Shown in pieces: positions 18,983-24,771 of a stretch of DNA of 24,771 nt; the stretch's first letter is position 1, and each line of letters opens with the position of its first letter. Source of the stretch: a virus. Position numbers and translations under genes: made by a program. The notes beneath the pieces are model-generated. The model was given only the letters and a program-made list of their open reading frames with translations. It was not told where the DNA came from and did no database searches. The stretch lies in the IMG/VR virus record IMGVR_UViG_3300013772_000042, positions 1 to 24,771 of that record, one strand, 5' to 3'.

Positions 18983-19972
18983 CTACTTGGTGGTATAGCT
19001 GTCAAGCCAAGCTTGAGCAGGTACACGTAGATAGGCCGGAACTGTGCCCTTCTTAGCCAGTGCACGTGTCAGAGCCTTGGCAAGGTCCGCGTCCGTCGAA
19101 GCAGGAACCGGGACAGGTGCAGGAACGGGGGTCGGGACCGGTGCAGGTGTTGGAACCGGTGCAGGAGTCGGGGCCGGAAGCGGCAGGTCTCGCCCTGTGA
19201 GATCCTTGTAGGCAAGCGCAAGAGCAGAGAGGTTGACTCCTGCAAGGAACGTCTGGTCCTGAAGCATCTCGGGCCAGATGACAACCCATGCTTCGTCATC
19301 CTGTGAGTTGATGAAGTTACGAGTTGTCGGCATTTCTTCAGCCCACGTGATGACGCTTACACGGTCAGATGCCGTTCCGGCAGGGTCAGTGTATTTCCCG
19401 GCCAGAACAGCGTGTCCGCCCCATTGACCAGACCCTGCCACGTGGTTCCAAGTTGTCTGAGACTGTTGAGCCACATCCAGAGTCAGACCGAGAAGGACAC
19501 CACCGAAGATAGCGATAGCCTTGTCAAGAGTGTCCATGTCATCCGGAGAGATCTTTGCGAAGGCTACTGGCTTGACTCCTCCAATGCCATCAGCCGTCAG
19601 AGCTTCAAGCATGGTCTGCATGTCCACGCCGTTGTCTTCCTGCTTAGGATCAGACCCAGAAAGACTTGGGTTGAAGTTAGGGTTTCCTGATCTCTTGTAA
19701 AGGTCGAAAACGTCCTGTAGAGTAGGAGCATGCTCAGCGCCTAGGAGAGCCGACGTAATCAGTCTTCGGTGATTCGCTACGGAAGTTGGTCCGCAGGTTC
19801 CGAACTTGTCGTTGGCTCCGAGTTCCCAGCCACTGGCTTGGGAGAAGTGGTCAGCAGCAACGGGAATCGCCGGGAGACCCGAACCAGTGTTGAGGATATC
19901 CTTGAGCATAAGGGCTGGCTTGAGACTTGGGGCTTGCTTACCAAGTTTGAGGTCTGAAAAATCTACTGACAT
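18983..19972 (-). CDS. Putative cysteine-peptidase-like protein with Pro-rich repeat
   Basis: The start at 19972 (MSVDFSDLKLGK) is chosen because a TATAAT box lies at 20005-20010, too close to an earlier in-frame ATG for that to be transcribed. The 329-aa product has FGTCGPTSVANHRRL and GQWGGHAVLAGKY, a Cys...His pair resembling papain-like (C39-type) enzymes; this is a tentative fold guess. Near the C-terminus is a long PAPTPAPVP repeat linker (about 35 residues) and a final AKALTRALAKKG... segment. No signal peptide. The Pro-rich linker resembles those in the endolysin, so a wall- or virion-associated role is possible. Confidence 0.75.
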   Translation of the reverse strand: MSVDFSDLKLGKQAPSLKPALMLKDILNTGSGLPAIPVAADHFSQASGWELGANDKFGTCGPTSVANHRRLITSALLGAEHAPTLQDVFDLYKRSGNPNFNPSLSGSDPKQEDNGVDMQTMLEALTADGIGGVKPVAFAKISPDDMDTLDKAIAIFGGVLLGLTLDVAQQSQTTWNHVAGSGQWGGHAVLAGKYTDPAGTASDRVSVITWAEEMPTTRNFINSQDDEAWVVIWPEMLQDQTFLAGVNLSALALAYKDLTGRDLPLPAPTPAPVPTPAPVPTPVPAPVPVPASTDADLAKALTRALAKKGTVPAYLRVPAQAWLDSYTTK

Positions 19973-20004
19973 GGGATTCTTTCTTTGGAGGGAGTTACCA
20001 TTCA

Positions 20005-20010
20005 ATTATA
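20005..20010 (-). promoter_or_regulatory. -10 box for the minus-strand 18983-19972 gene
   Basis: On the minus strand this is TATAAT. The -35 is weak (TGCTAA at 18-nt spacing). A short leader of about 25 nt would precede the start at 19972. Confidence 0.5.
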
Positions 20011-20030
20011 GCGTATTTAACCTGAGAGTT

Positions 20031-20066
20031 AGCAGAAAAGACCCTCACTAGGAAGGTCTTTCTGCT
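20031..20066 (-). terminator. Terminator after the metallophosphoesterase
   Basis: On the minus strand AGCAGAAAGACC pairs with GGTCTTTTCTGCT (one bulged base), about 12 bp with an 11-nt loop, just past the stop at 20072. Confidence 0.75.
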
Positions 20067-20071
20067 ATAGG

Positions 20072-21457
20072 CTATAGTACTGTGAAGCTTTGAAGATCGA
20101 ATCCGATCTCGCTGTCAACCACGAAGGCCATCAATCCGGGATCGGAGTCCGAACCGCTCTTGTTGGCCCACCAGTCTGAACCGTTGTCCAGTGTCGGTGT
20201 GGCAATCCAGTACTTCTGCTTGCCGGTCTTGCGGCTACGTCCTGAGGGCTTTAGCCCCAGAGTGTGATAGTGCGCGGTGATCAGGATGTCAGCCTCAGCA
20301 ATGGGGGAGTTTCCGTGAACCTGCTTGGCCCACCAGTTCTCCATCTGTGCGAGCGAGGAGTCCTCGCCGTGCACAAGGCCGATGTCGAGGCCCTGAACGG
20401 GGATATTAAGGCCTTTCTCCCAGTCGCCGGGGTAGAGGAAGTCCACGTGCCCGTAAGCCTCTGGAGCGAGCTTGTACGCCTTCTGGATCTGCTTCAGGAG
20501 GAACAGGCCCCAGTCATCTGACGGACGGCCAAGAATGTCCTTACCCTTGCGCCATGCTGAGTGGTTGGATGGGACACCGCCAACAGTTACCTTGTCATGC
20601 GTTGAGGCAAGAAGAGAAATGAATTCCTGCTCCAGCGTACCGGCAAGGTCAAGCTGCTGCATGATGCTAAGATCGTTGGTGAATCCCTGCTGAGCTACGT
20701 TCTCAAAGCTCTCAACAACGTCTCCACCGTCGAGGAAGACGGCCTCTGAACAGTTCTGCTCACCGATGTACTTGGCAAGCTTCTCTTTCTTCTCCAGAAC
20801 ACGCTCAATCAGGTCTTGGGAGTCTCCACGGGAGCCAACCTTACCTGCCTGAAGGTCCGAGAACGGAACGATGAGGGTACGATTTGACTTTTTCTCAGGT
20901 ACTGTTGTAGTCTTGGGGAAAGAAAGACGGTAGTCTACAGCTTGTTTGACCTCACTAAAGAGGGTCGGAAGATCAACGGTCTCGCCGGATCGCTTCTTCT
21001 GGATCTCAAACTTGTAGGATGTCAGCCAGTCTCCAGACATGGACTGCCATTTGGAGATGCGAGCGTTGCCAACGACTTCGAATTCTTCGGGATCGATATC
21101 GAACTCAAGCAGAAGGCTGGAGAAGTCGGAGATCTTTCCGTCTGTCTGTGGAGTGGAGGTCACCTTACCGGTGTCTCCCTCAAGTTCAAGGCTAGCTTCC
21201 CAGCCTTTGGGTGGTGTTGCAGGCGGCTTGACGACGCCGAGAAGTGGTGCTACAGTTTCTGTAGAAGGTACAAGGGCGTGCTTGCGGATGTGGTTGGAGA
21301 TGGCATCAGGAGAGATCGGGAAGACAGGGGTAACGGTGGTTGAGATGAACTCGTACGAGTCTCCCGCGTTGAACATGTCGAGGATCTGCTGCTGAATGGC
21401 CGGATCTGCGTTGCACGTGCGGCACTGCTGTGAATATCCTGTGGGGTTAGTTGTCAT
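20072..21457 (-). CDS. Calcineurin-like metallophosphoesterase
   Basis: The start at 21457 is preferred over an ATG 9 nt upstream, because the -10 at 21465-21470 predicts transcription from about 21457 (leaderless). The 461-aa protein has an N-terminal CRTC and HTH-like region (about 12-60: DAISNHIRKHAL), a variable middle, then phosphoesterase motifs: PFSDLQAGK, FLDGGDVVE, GVPSNHSAWRKG and ITAHYHTLG, with an HGE before the last. These are the D-x-H, GD, GNH and GH-x-H metal sites with small changes. The family cuts phosphodiester bonds in DNA, RNA or nucleotides. Substrate unknown; the N-terminal part suggests DNA binding. Confidence 0.85.
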   Translation of the reverse strand: MTTNPTGYSQQCRTCNADPAIQQQILDMFNAGDSYEFISTTVTPVFPISPDAISNHIRKHALVPSTETVAPLLGVVKPPATPPKGWEASLELEGDTGKVTSTPQTDGKISDFSSLLLEFDIDPEEFEVVGNARISKWQSMSGDWLTSYKFEIQKKRSGETVDLPTLFSEVKQAVDYRLSFPKTTTVPEKKSNRTLIVPFSDLQAGKVGSRGDSQDLIERVLEKKEKLAKYIGEQNCSEAVFLDGGDVVESFENVAQQGFTNDLSIMQQLDLAGTLEQEFISLLASTHDKVTVGGVPSNHSAWRKGKDILGRPSDDWGLFLLKQIQKAYKLAPEAYGHVDFLYPGDWEKGLNIPVQGLDIGLVHGEDSSLAQMENWWAKQVHGNSPIAEADILITAHYHTLGLKPSGRSRKTGKQKYWIATPTLDNGSDWWANKSGSDSDPGLMAFVVDSEIGFDLQSFTVL

Positions 21458-21464
21458 AGGTACC

Positions 21465-21473
21465 ATTTTACCA
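21465..21473 (-). promoter_or_regulatory. Minus-strand extended -10 promoter
   Basis: On the minus strand the sequence is TGG-TAAAAT, the same extended -10 as before the endolysin. It is back-to-back with the plus-strand promoter at 21486-21514. Confidence 0.55.
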
Positions 21474-21485
21474 TGCCTTGCCGTT

Positions 21486-21514
21486 TTGCCATAATCGGTG
21501 TACTGTGGTAAACT
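21486..21514 (+). promoter_or_regulatory. Plus-strand divergent promoter (leaderless)
   Basis: TTGCCA (21486-21491), a 17-nt spacer and TAAACT (21509-21514). The ATG at 21521 is 7 nt past the -10. Confidence 0.68.
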
Positions 21515-21520
21515 GTAGGA

Positions 21521-21937
21521 ATGACAAATACCACACCCGAACGCGTACAGATTCTAACCGAAGCCTCCGGACTGATCACCGGTCAGAGGCAGGAAGACTA
21601 CGGAACACCGGAAGTAAACTTCCAGCGCATGGCTGACTACGCCAACATCCACTTCGCCTACAACCTTGCGAACAACATCCCGATCTCTCCGCGACAGACC
21701 GCCGAGTACATGATCCTCCTTAAGATGGCACGAACCATTAACAGCCCGACCCGCGACTCCTACGTGGACATCAGTGGCTACGCTGGCATTGCCGGTGAGC
21801 TTGCCAAGAGCGAAGCAGAGCGCAACGACATCAATAGGCCTAAGAGTGCCCGTCACATTGGTGACGAAGCAGTAGTGCCCCACCCAGCCGTATTGGTAGC
21901 GCTCAGCAGCCCCACCAACACCGGAAAGATCGGCTAA
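21521..21937 (+). CDS. DUF6378-like phage protein
   Basis: The 138-aa protein contains EASGLITGQRQEDYGTP (residues 14-30), IPISPRQTAEYMILLKMAR (about 53-71) and TRDSYVDISGYAGIAGE (about 76-92), a pattern seen in phage proteins annotated DUF6378 (from memory). The role is unknown; such proteins often sit near nucleotide-metabolism genes. Leaderless start. Its TAA overlaps the next ATG. Confidence 0.85.
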   Translation: MTNTTPERVQILTEASGLITGQRQEDYGTPEVNFQRMADYANIHFAYNLANNIPISPRQTAEYMILLKMARTINSPTRDSYVDISGYAGIAGELAKSEAERNDINRPKSARHIGDEAVVPHPAVLVALSSPTNTGKIG

Positions 21938-22128
21938 TGCTGGGAGACTACCAGAACTATGAAGTAACTGTCAAGTTCATCTTTGAAGCTGAGGTCTTCC
22001 CTGAAGACCCGGATGATGTCTTTGAACTGGCCCAACTGGAAGAGAAGAGCGTAGCTGAGCAGCTATCTATCGCCTTCCCCGAACTGGAAATTCTGGATCT
22101 CACTGTGAGTCCAGTTATTGGAGAGTAA
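21937..22128 (+). CDS. Small acidic protein (63 aa)
   Basis: It begins MLGDYQNYEVTVKFIFEAEV and overlaps the upstream stop and the downstream start by one base each (TAATG), so is translationally coupled. Acidic, probably a small alpha/beta fold. No family recognised. Confidence 0.8.
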   Translation: MLGDYQNYEVTVKFIFEAEVFPEDPDDVFELAQLEEKSVAEQLSIAFPELEILDLTVSPVIGE

Positions 22129-23192
22129 TGAAGATAGTTGGACTAGCTGCTGACAGTGGTGGTTGTGGTTTTTACCGCATGCGTGCCCCAGCTAAGGAAG
22201 CTGCCCTCCTTGGTGTGGACATTATCATTGAAGAAGGAATCGATGTAGATGCAACTAAGGACACAAAAACAGGTATTGTCGAGGTAAATGAAATCCACAC
22301 GGACGCTGATCTCATCATTGTTCAGCGTCCGTTGGATAACGCTATGACAGCCATCATCAAGCAGGCAAAACGTCAGGGGATCGCCACAATTGTGGAGATC
22401 GATGACGACTTCTCTAGTGTACATAAGGATAATGTTGCACATGGAGCCATGGTTGGAGAAGCCTCAGGCCATCAGTGGGTCACACAAGCTGCCAATATTG
22501 CTGACCATGTAATAACATCAACCCCTCAGCTTGGAAAGTACGCACGGCACGGAAGGTACTCGGTACTTCGCAACTGCGTGCCGGATTCTATCTTCGACAC
22601 ACCTGTTTACCCTACTGACAGTGCTATATGGCCCAGAGTTGGCTGGACGGGTACTGTCCAGACACACCCTAATGATCTTCAGGAGACCAAGGGACGGCTC
22701 AGGAACCTACTGCTAAGCAACAAGCTCCCGTTCAACGTCGTTGGTGATGGGAAGTACGTTTCCCGGAACCTTGGATTGTCCTCTGAGACGACCCTGTACG
22801 CTACCGGGTGGATTGATCTTGAGGCTTATTACGCACATGTGGTGAGTTTTATTGATATTGGTATAGTCCCTCTGGAGATTTCGTCGTTCAATCAGGCCAA
22901 GTCGTCTTTGAAGGGTCTGGAGTACGCCGCCCTTGGTATCCCGTTTGTTGCTTCTCCGACCCGTGAGTACGAGCTTCTGGAGATCAACGGTATAGGTAAG
23001 ACAGCAAAGTCTCCCGGAGAATGGGCTAAGCATACCCAACGGATGATCGACCGGCCAGCAGAGACCGAGCGAATCGCCAATGAGGCACGTGATAGAATTA
23101 AAGCAGAGCACGTATACAGCGTGGCCGCTCCCAAATGGATCGAAGCTTGGGAGAAAGCTATAGACTATCGAAAGACCCACCCTCATGAATAA
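22128..23192 (+). CDS. Glycosyltransferase (GT-B fold, family 4-like)
   Basis: The 354-aa protein's N-terminal domain has GLAADSGGCGFYRMRAPA (5-22) and a Rossmann pattern DLIIVQRPLD, then EIDDDF. The C-terminal domain has GWTGT, FNVVGDGKY, VSFIDIGIVPLE and the nucleotide-sugar-binding segment SSLKGLEYAALGIPFVAS (about 264-281) typical of GT4/GT1 enzymes, with a final helix returning to the N-domain. The enzyme would transfer sugar from a nucleotide sugar to DNA bases, protein or surface polymers. The target is unknown; DNA hypermodification is possible for phages. It starts coupled to the previous gene. Confidence 0.9.
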   Translation: MKIVGLAADSGGCGFYRMRAPAKEAALLGVDIIIEEGIDVDATKDTKTGIVEVNEIHTDADLIIVQRPLDNAMTAIIKQAKRQGIATIVEIDDDFSSVHKDNVAHGAMVGEASGHQWVTQAANIADHVITSTPQLGKYARHGRYSVLRNCVPDSIFDTPVYPTDSAIWPRVGWTGTVQTHPNDLQETKGRLRNLLLSNKLPFNVVGDGKYVSRNLGLSSETTLYATGWIDLEAYYAHVVSFIDIGIVPLEISSFNQAKSSLKGLEYAALGIPFVASPTREYELLEINGIGKTAKSPGEWAKHTQRMIDRPAETERIANEARDRIKAEHVYSVAAPKWIEAWEKAIDYRKTHPHE

Positions 23193-23427
23193 ACAGCAAC
23201 TGCTCGAAGAGATCAACAAGCTCCCTGATGATGTAGACATCCTTTCGACTAAGGACGACGAAGGTAACGGGTACCGTTGGATTAACGGAATCTCCCTTGA
23301 GTACATCGACAAATCCGAAGACACAGGCTGGGAAACCGAGTCGGTTATGTCTGAAGAGGATGTCAAGGAGGATTATACGGATGCGGAAGCTGAGTTGTAT
23401 CTCAAGAGAGTTGCTGTGATCTGGTAG
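23185..23427 (+). CDS. Small acidic protein (80 aa)
   Basis: It overlaps the glycosyltransferase end by 8 nt. The product begins MNKQQLLEEINKLPDDVDIL and continues with acidic, Trp- and Tyr-containing segments (GYRWINGISLEYID; VMSEEDVKEDYTDAEAE). It resembles short phage accessory proteins of unknown role. Ends in TAG just before a long hairpin. Confidence 0.8.
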   Translation: MNKQQLLEEINKLPDDVDILSTKDDEGNGYRWINGISLEYIDKSEDTGWETESVMSEEDVKEDYTDAEAELYLKRVAVIW

Positions 23428-23447
23428 GCACGCTTGACAGTATGGAG

Positions 23448-23505
23448 AGTCCTCCTGTAGTGTATTGGTTATAGAACAAACCGACGCACTACAGGGGGAC
23501 TTTTC
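23448..23505 (+). terminator. Long-stem terminator
   Basis: AGTCCTCCTGTAGTG (23448-23462) pairs with CACTACAGGGGGACT (23487-23501), 15 bp with one wobble, loop 24 nt, followed by TTTT. A TTGACA box at 23434 lies just upstream, so the element could also be a short terminated RNA. Confidence 0.8.
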
Positions 23506-23545
23506 CGTTTCACTGCCGGGCATCGGAACCCAAATAATCATAGTG

Positions 23546-23574
23546 TTGACAAGCTGAGTCCCATACAGTAGAGT
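23546..23574 (+). promoter_or_regulatory. Promoter for the DUF932-like gene
   Basis: TTGACA (23546-23551), a 17-nt spacer and TAGAGT (23569-23574); the ATG is at 23622 after AAAAGGA. Confidence 0.78.
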
Positions 23575-23621
23575 AAAGACATCAGCAAGACATCAACCAC
23601 TCAAAGAAAAGGATTAAGAAA

Positions 23622-24593
23622 ATGGCACACGAACTCGAATTTAATGCAGACGGAACCGCCAACATGTTCTCCGGTGAAGGCCTTACCCCGTGGCACGGCC
23701 TCGGAACCGTCATCGACGGACTGGCAACCGCAGAGGAAGCCCTGAAGCTCGCCGGTCTCGACTGGGAAGTTGAGAAGGTCCAAGCGACCAAGACGTGGGA
23801 CGGCAAGACGGTCAACATTCCGGGCCGATTCTCCAACACCCGCGTTACGGACGGCAAGGATCTGGGCATCGTCTCGGATGACTACAAGGTCTTCCAGAAC
23901 CGCGAGTCCTTCCACTTCCTGAACAACCTCACGGACACCGGCTCCGGAGACGCTGTGTACTCCACTGCTGGCTCGCTGTTCGGCGGATCACGGACCTTCC
24001 TTACCCTGAAGATCGGTGAAACGTTCAAGGTTGCGGGGGACGACGCCCACGACCTGTACCTGATGGCTACCAACAGCCATGACGGTACTCAGGCATTCAC
24101 CGTATCGGTCACCCCTATCCGCGCCGTCTGCAACAACACGGTCACTCTCGGCCTCAAGGAAGCCAAGACCAAGTGGACCATCCGCCACAAGATGGACCTG
24201 TCGGGTCAAGCCCAGAACGCCCGTGACATCCTCAAGATGAGCTTCGCCTACGAAGACTCCTTCCAGAAGATGGTCGAAGAGTTGATGGACATCGAGGTTC
24301 GCAAGGACCAGTTCCACAAGATCGGGGACAAGATCATCCCGGCCTCTCCTCGCCAGCACGACCTCACGGTTGAGGAGATCGTGGAGATCTGGGAGAACGA
24401 ACCAACGGTCTCCATGGGCGACCGCGACTACAACGCGTGGGAAGCATTCAACGCTCTGACCTTCTGGACCGACCACAAGGAATACCGCACCCCGGAGTCC
24501 AAGTTCAACTCGGTCATCGGCACCGGCACCGGTCAGGGTCTCGCTGAAGGTCTTCGCCCGAAGATGCAGAAGGCGCTCCTCGCACTGGCGTAA
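23622..24593 (+). CDS. DUF932 / phage-plasmid-like protein
   Basis: The 323-aa protein has the family landmarks: TPWHGLGTVID (22-32), LDWEVEKV (46-53), DYKVFQNRESFHFLNNL (87-103), GGSRTFLTLKIGE, LYLMATNSHDGTQAFTVSVT and PIRAVCNNTVTLGL (about 167-180). Proteins of this family (DUF932, TIGR03299) are common in phages and plasmids, often highly expressed; the function is unknown. Strong promoter, AAAAGGA ribosome site and a terminator downstream make it a self-contained transcript. Confidence 0.93.
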   Translation: MAHELEFNADGTANMFSGEGLTPWHGLGTVIDGLATAEEALKLAGLDWEVEKVQATKTWDGKTVNIPGRFSNTRVTDGKDLGIVSDDYKVFQNRESFHFLNNLTDTGSGDAVYSTAGSLFGGSRTFLTLKIGETFKVAGDDAHDLYLMATNSHDGTQAFTVSVTPIRAVCNNTVTLGLKEAKTKWTIRHKMDLSGQAQNARDILKMSFAYEDSFQKMVEELMDIEVRKDQFHKIGDKIIPASPRQHDLTVEEIVEIWENEPTVSMGDRDYNAWEAFNALTFWTDHKEYRTPESKFNSVIGTGTGQGLAEGLRPKMQKALLALA

Positions 24594-24616
24594 GTTGCAA
24601 AAAGCATCATAAACTG

Positions 24617-24655
24617 GTAGGATGGTTCTAGAAATAGAACCATCCTACTCTTATT
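24617..24655 (+). terminator. Terminator after the DUF932-like gene
   Basis: GTAGGATGGTTCTA (24617-24630) pairs with TAGAACCATCCTAC (24635-24648), a 14-bp perfect stem with GAAA loop, followed by TCTTATTT. Confidence 0.9.
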
Positions 24656-24668
24656 TAAGGACCAAACT

Positions 24669-24771
24669 TTGCCTTGGAGCGCCGACGAAAACCGTGACTT
24701 CCTGCTTGCCCAAATCGGACCCGACGACCGAGTTCTTGATGTGGGGGCTGGTGCAGGTATCTGGGCCGACC
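24669..24771 (+). CDS. SAM-dependent methyltransferase, 5' part
   Basis: It begins at TTG 24669 with AAGGA (24657-24661) upstream and runs off the window. The first 34 residues (MPWSADENRDFLLAQIGPDD, then RVLDVGAGAGIWAD) contain class I methyltransferase motif I (VLDVGAGAG), the SAM-binding loop. Substrate cannot be told from this fragment; proximity to the glycosyltransferase may hint at joint modification of DNA or a glycan. Confidence 0.75.
   Translation, partial: MPWSADENRDFLLAQIGPDDRVLDVGAGAGIWAD

Noticed and set aside
1145-23427. Phage-wide amber recoding
   Set aside because: Many genes end cleanly in TAG at the expected family length or next to a downstream start, and none contain in-frame TAG.
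1-24771. CRISPR arrays, insertion sequences and integrase
   Set aside because: No regular spacer-repeat pattern, transposase motif or integrase motif was seen; the only mobile-type genes are the HNH endonucleases.

Overview
The window reads as part of a large, tRNA-rich double-stranded DNA bacteriophage of an actinobacterial host. Evidence: dense, mostly co-directional small genes; fifteen conventional tRNA genes, one tRNA-like gene with an abnormal anticodon arm and two tRNAs in circularly permuted order; a phage tmRNA; two wall-degrading enzymes; an rIIA/rIIB-like pair; RNA ligase; three HNH endonucleases; and a DUF932-type protein. The set resembles large Streptomyces phages that carry many tRNAs and a tmRNA, but host and cluster are inference. 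The first ~120 nt are about 76% G+C (91 of 120 bases), and the partial gene there has G or C at all 32 third codon positions, unlike everything that follows.

Layout. 1-99: tail of a GC-rich gene. 188-1056: six tRNAs (Leu, Leu, Arg, Lys, Tyr, Lys). 1063-1882: strong promoter and a 245-aa phage protein. 1959-2210: two tandem tRNA genes whose 3' half precedes their 5' half; sequences flanking each pair are complementary. 2340-3782: small protein, atypical tRNA, HNH endonuclease, SNase-like nuclease. 3799-6393: lysis region, a two-enzyme endolysin behind a ribosome-site-sequestering inverted repeat with an internal promoter, then a secreted NlpC/P60-like protein. 6424-8067: tRNA-Met, VWA protein, DnaQ-like exonuclease, small protein. 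8103-9230: Met, Asn and Ala tRNAs, a 38-aa Cys/His micro-gene, tmRNA (tag ANDFALAA), Asp and His tRNAs. 9276-11416: RNA ligase, unknown, NTase-like protein. 11436-12815: four tandem paralogous small genes. 12877-16710: small protein, rIIA-like, rIIB-like, small membrane protein. 16749-18942: tRNA-Arg, HAD hydrolase, HNH, tRNA-Thr and tRNA-Cys with encoded CCA, second HNH of this stretch, leaderless small gene. 18983-21457 (minus strand): Cys/His protein and metallophosphoesterase. 21521-23427: DUF6378-like protein, small protein, glycosyltransferase, small acidic protein. 23622-24771: DUF932-like protein and the start of a methyltransferase.

How it fits together. The phage appears to bring much of its own translation support (tRNAs, tmRNA) and RNA-repair enzymes (RNA ligase, possibly the HAD hydrolase). 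The permuted tRNAs would need circularisation or ligation to mature, and the RNA ligase about 7 kb downstream is the obvious candidate. The endolysin control region has the same logic as T4 gene e: read-through mRNA should hide the Shine-Dalgarno in a hairpin, while mRNA from the promoter between the arms should expose it. Two promoter types recur: TTGACA/TTGCAT with a -10 box, and an extended -10 of the form ATGGTAwAAT. Three genes appear to be leaderless.
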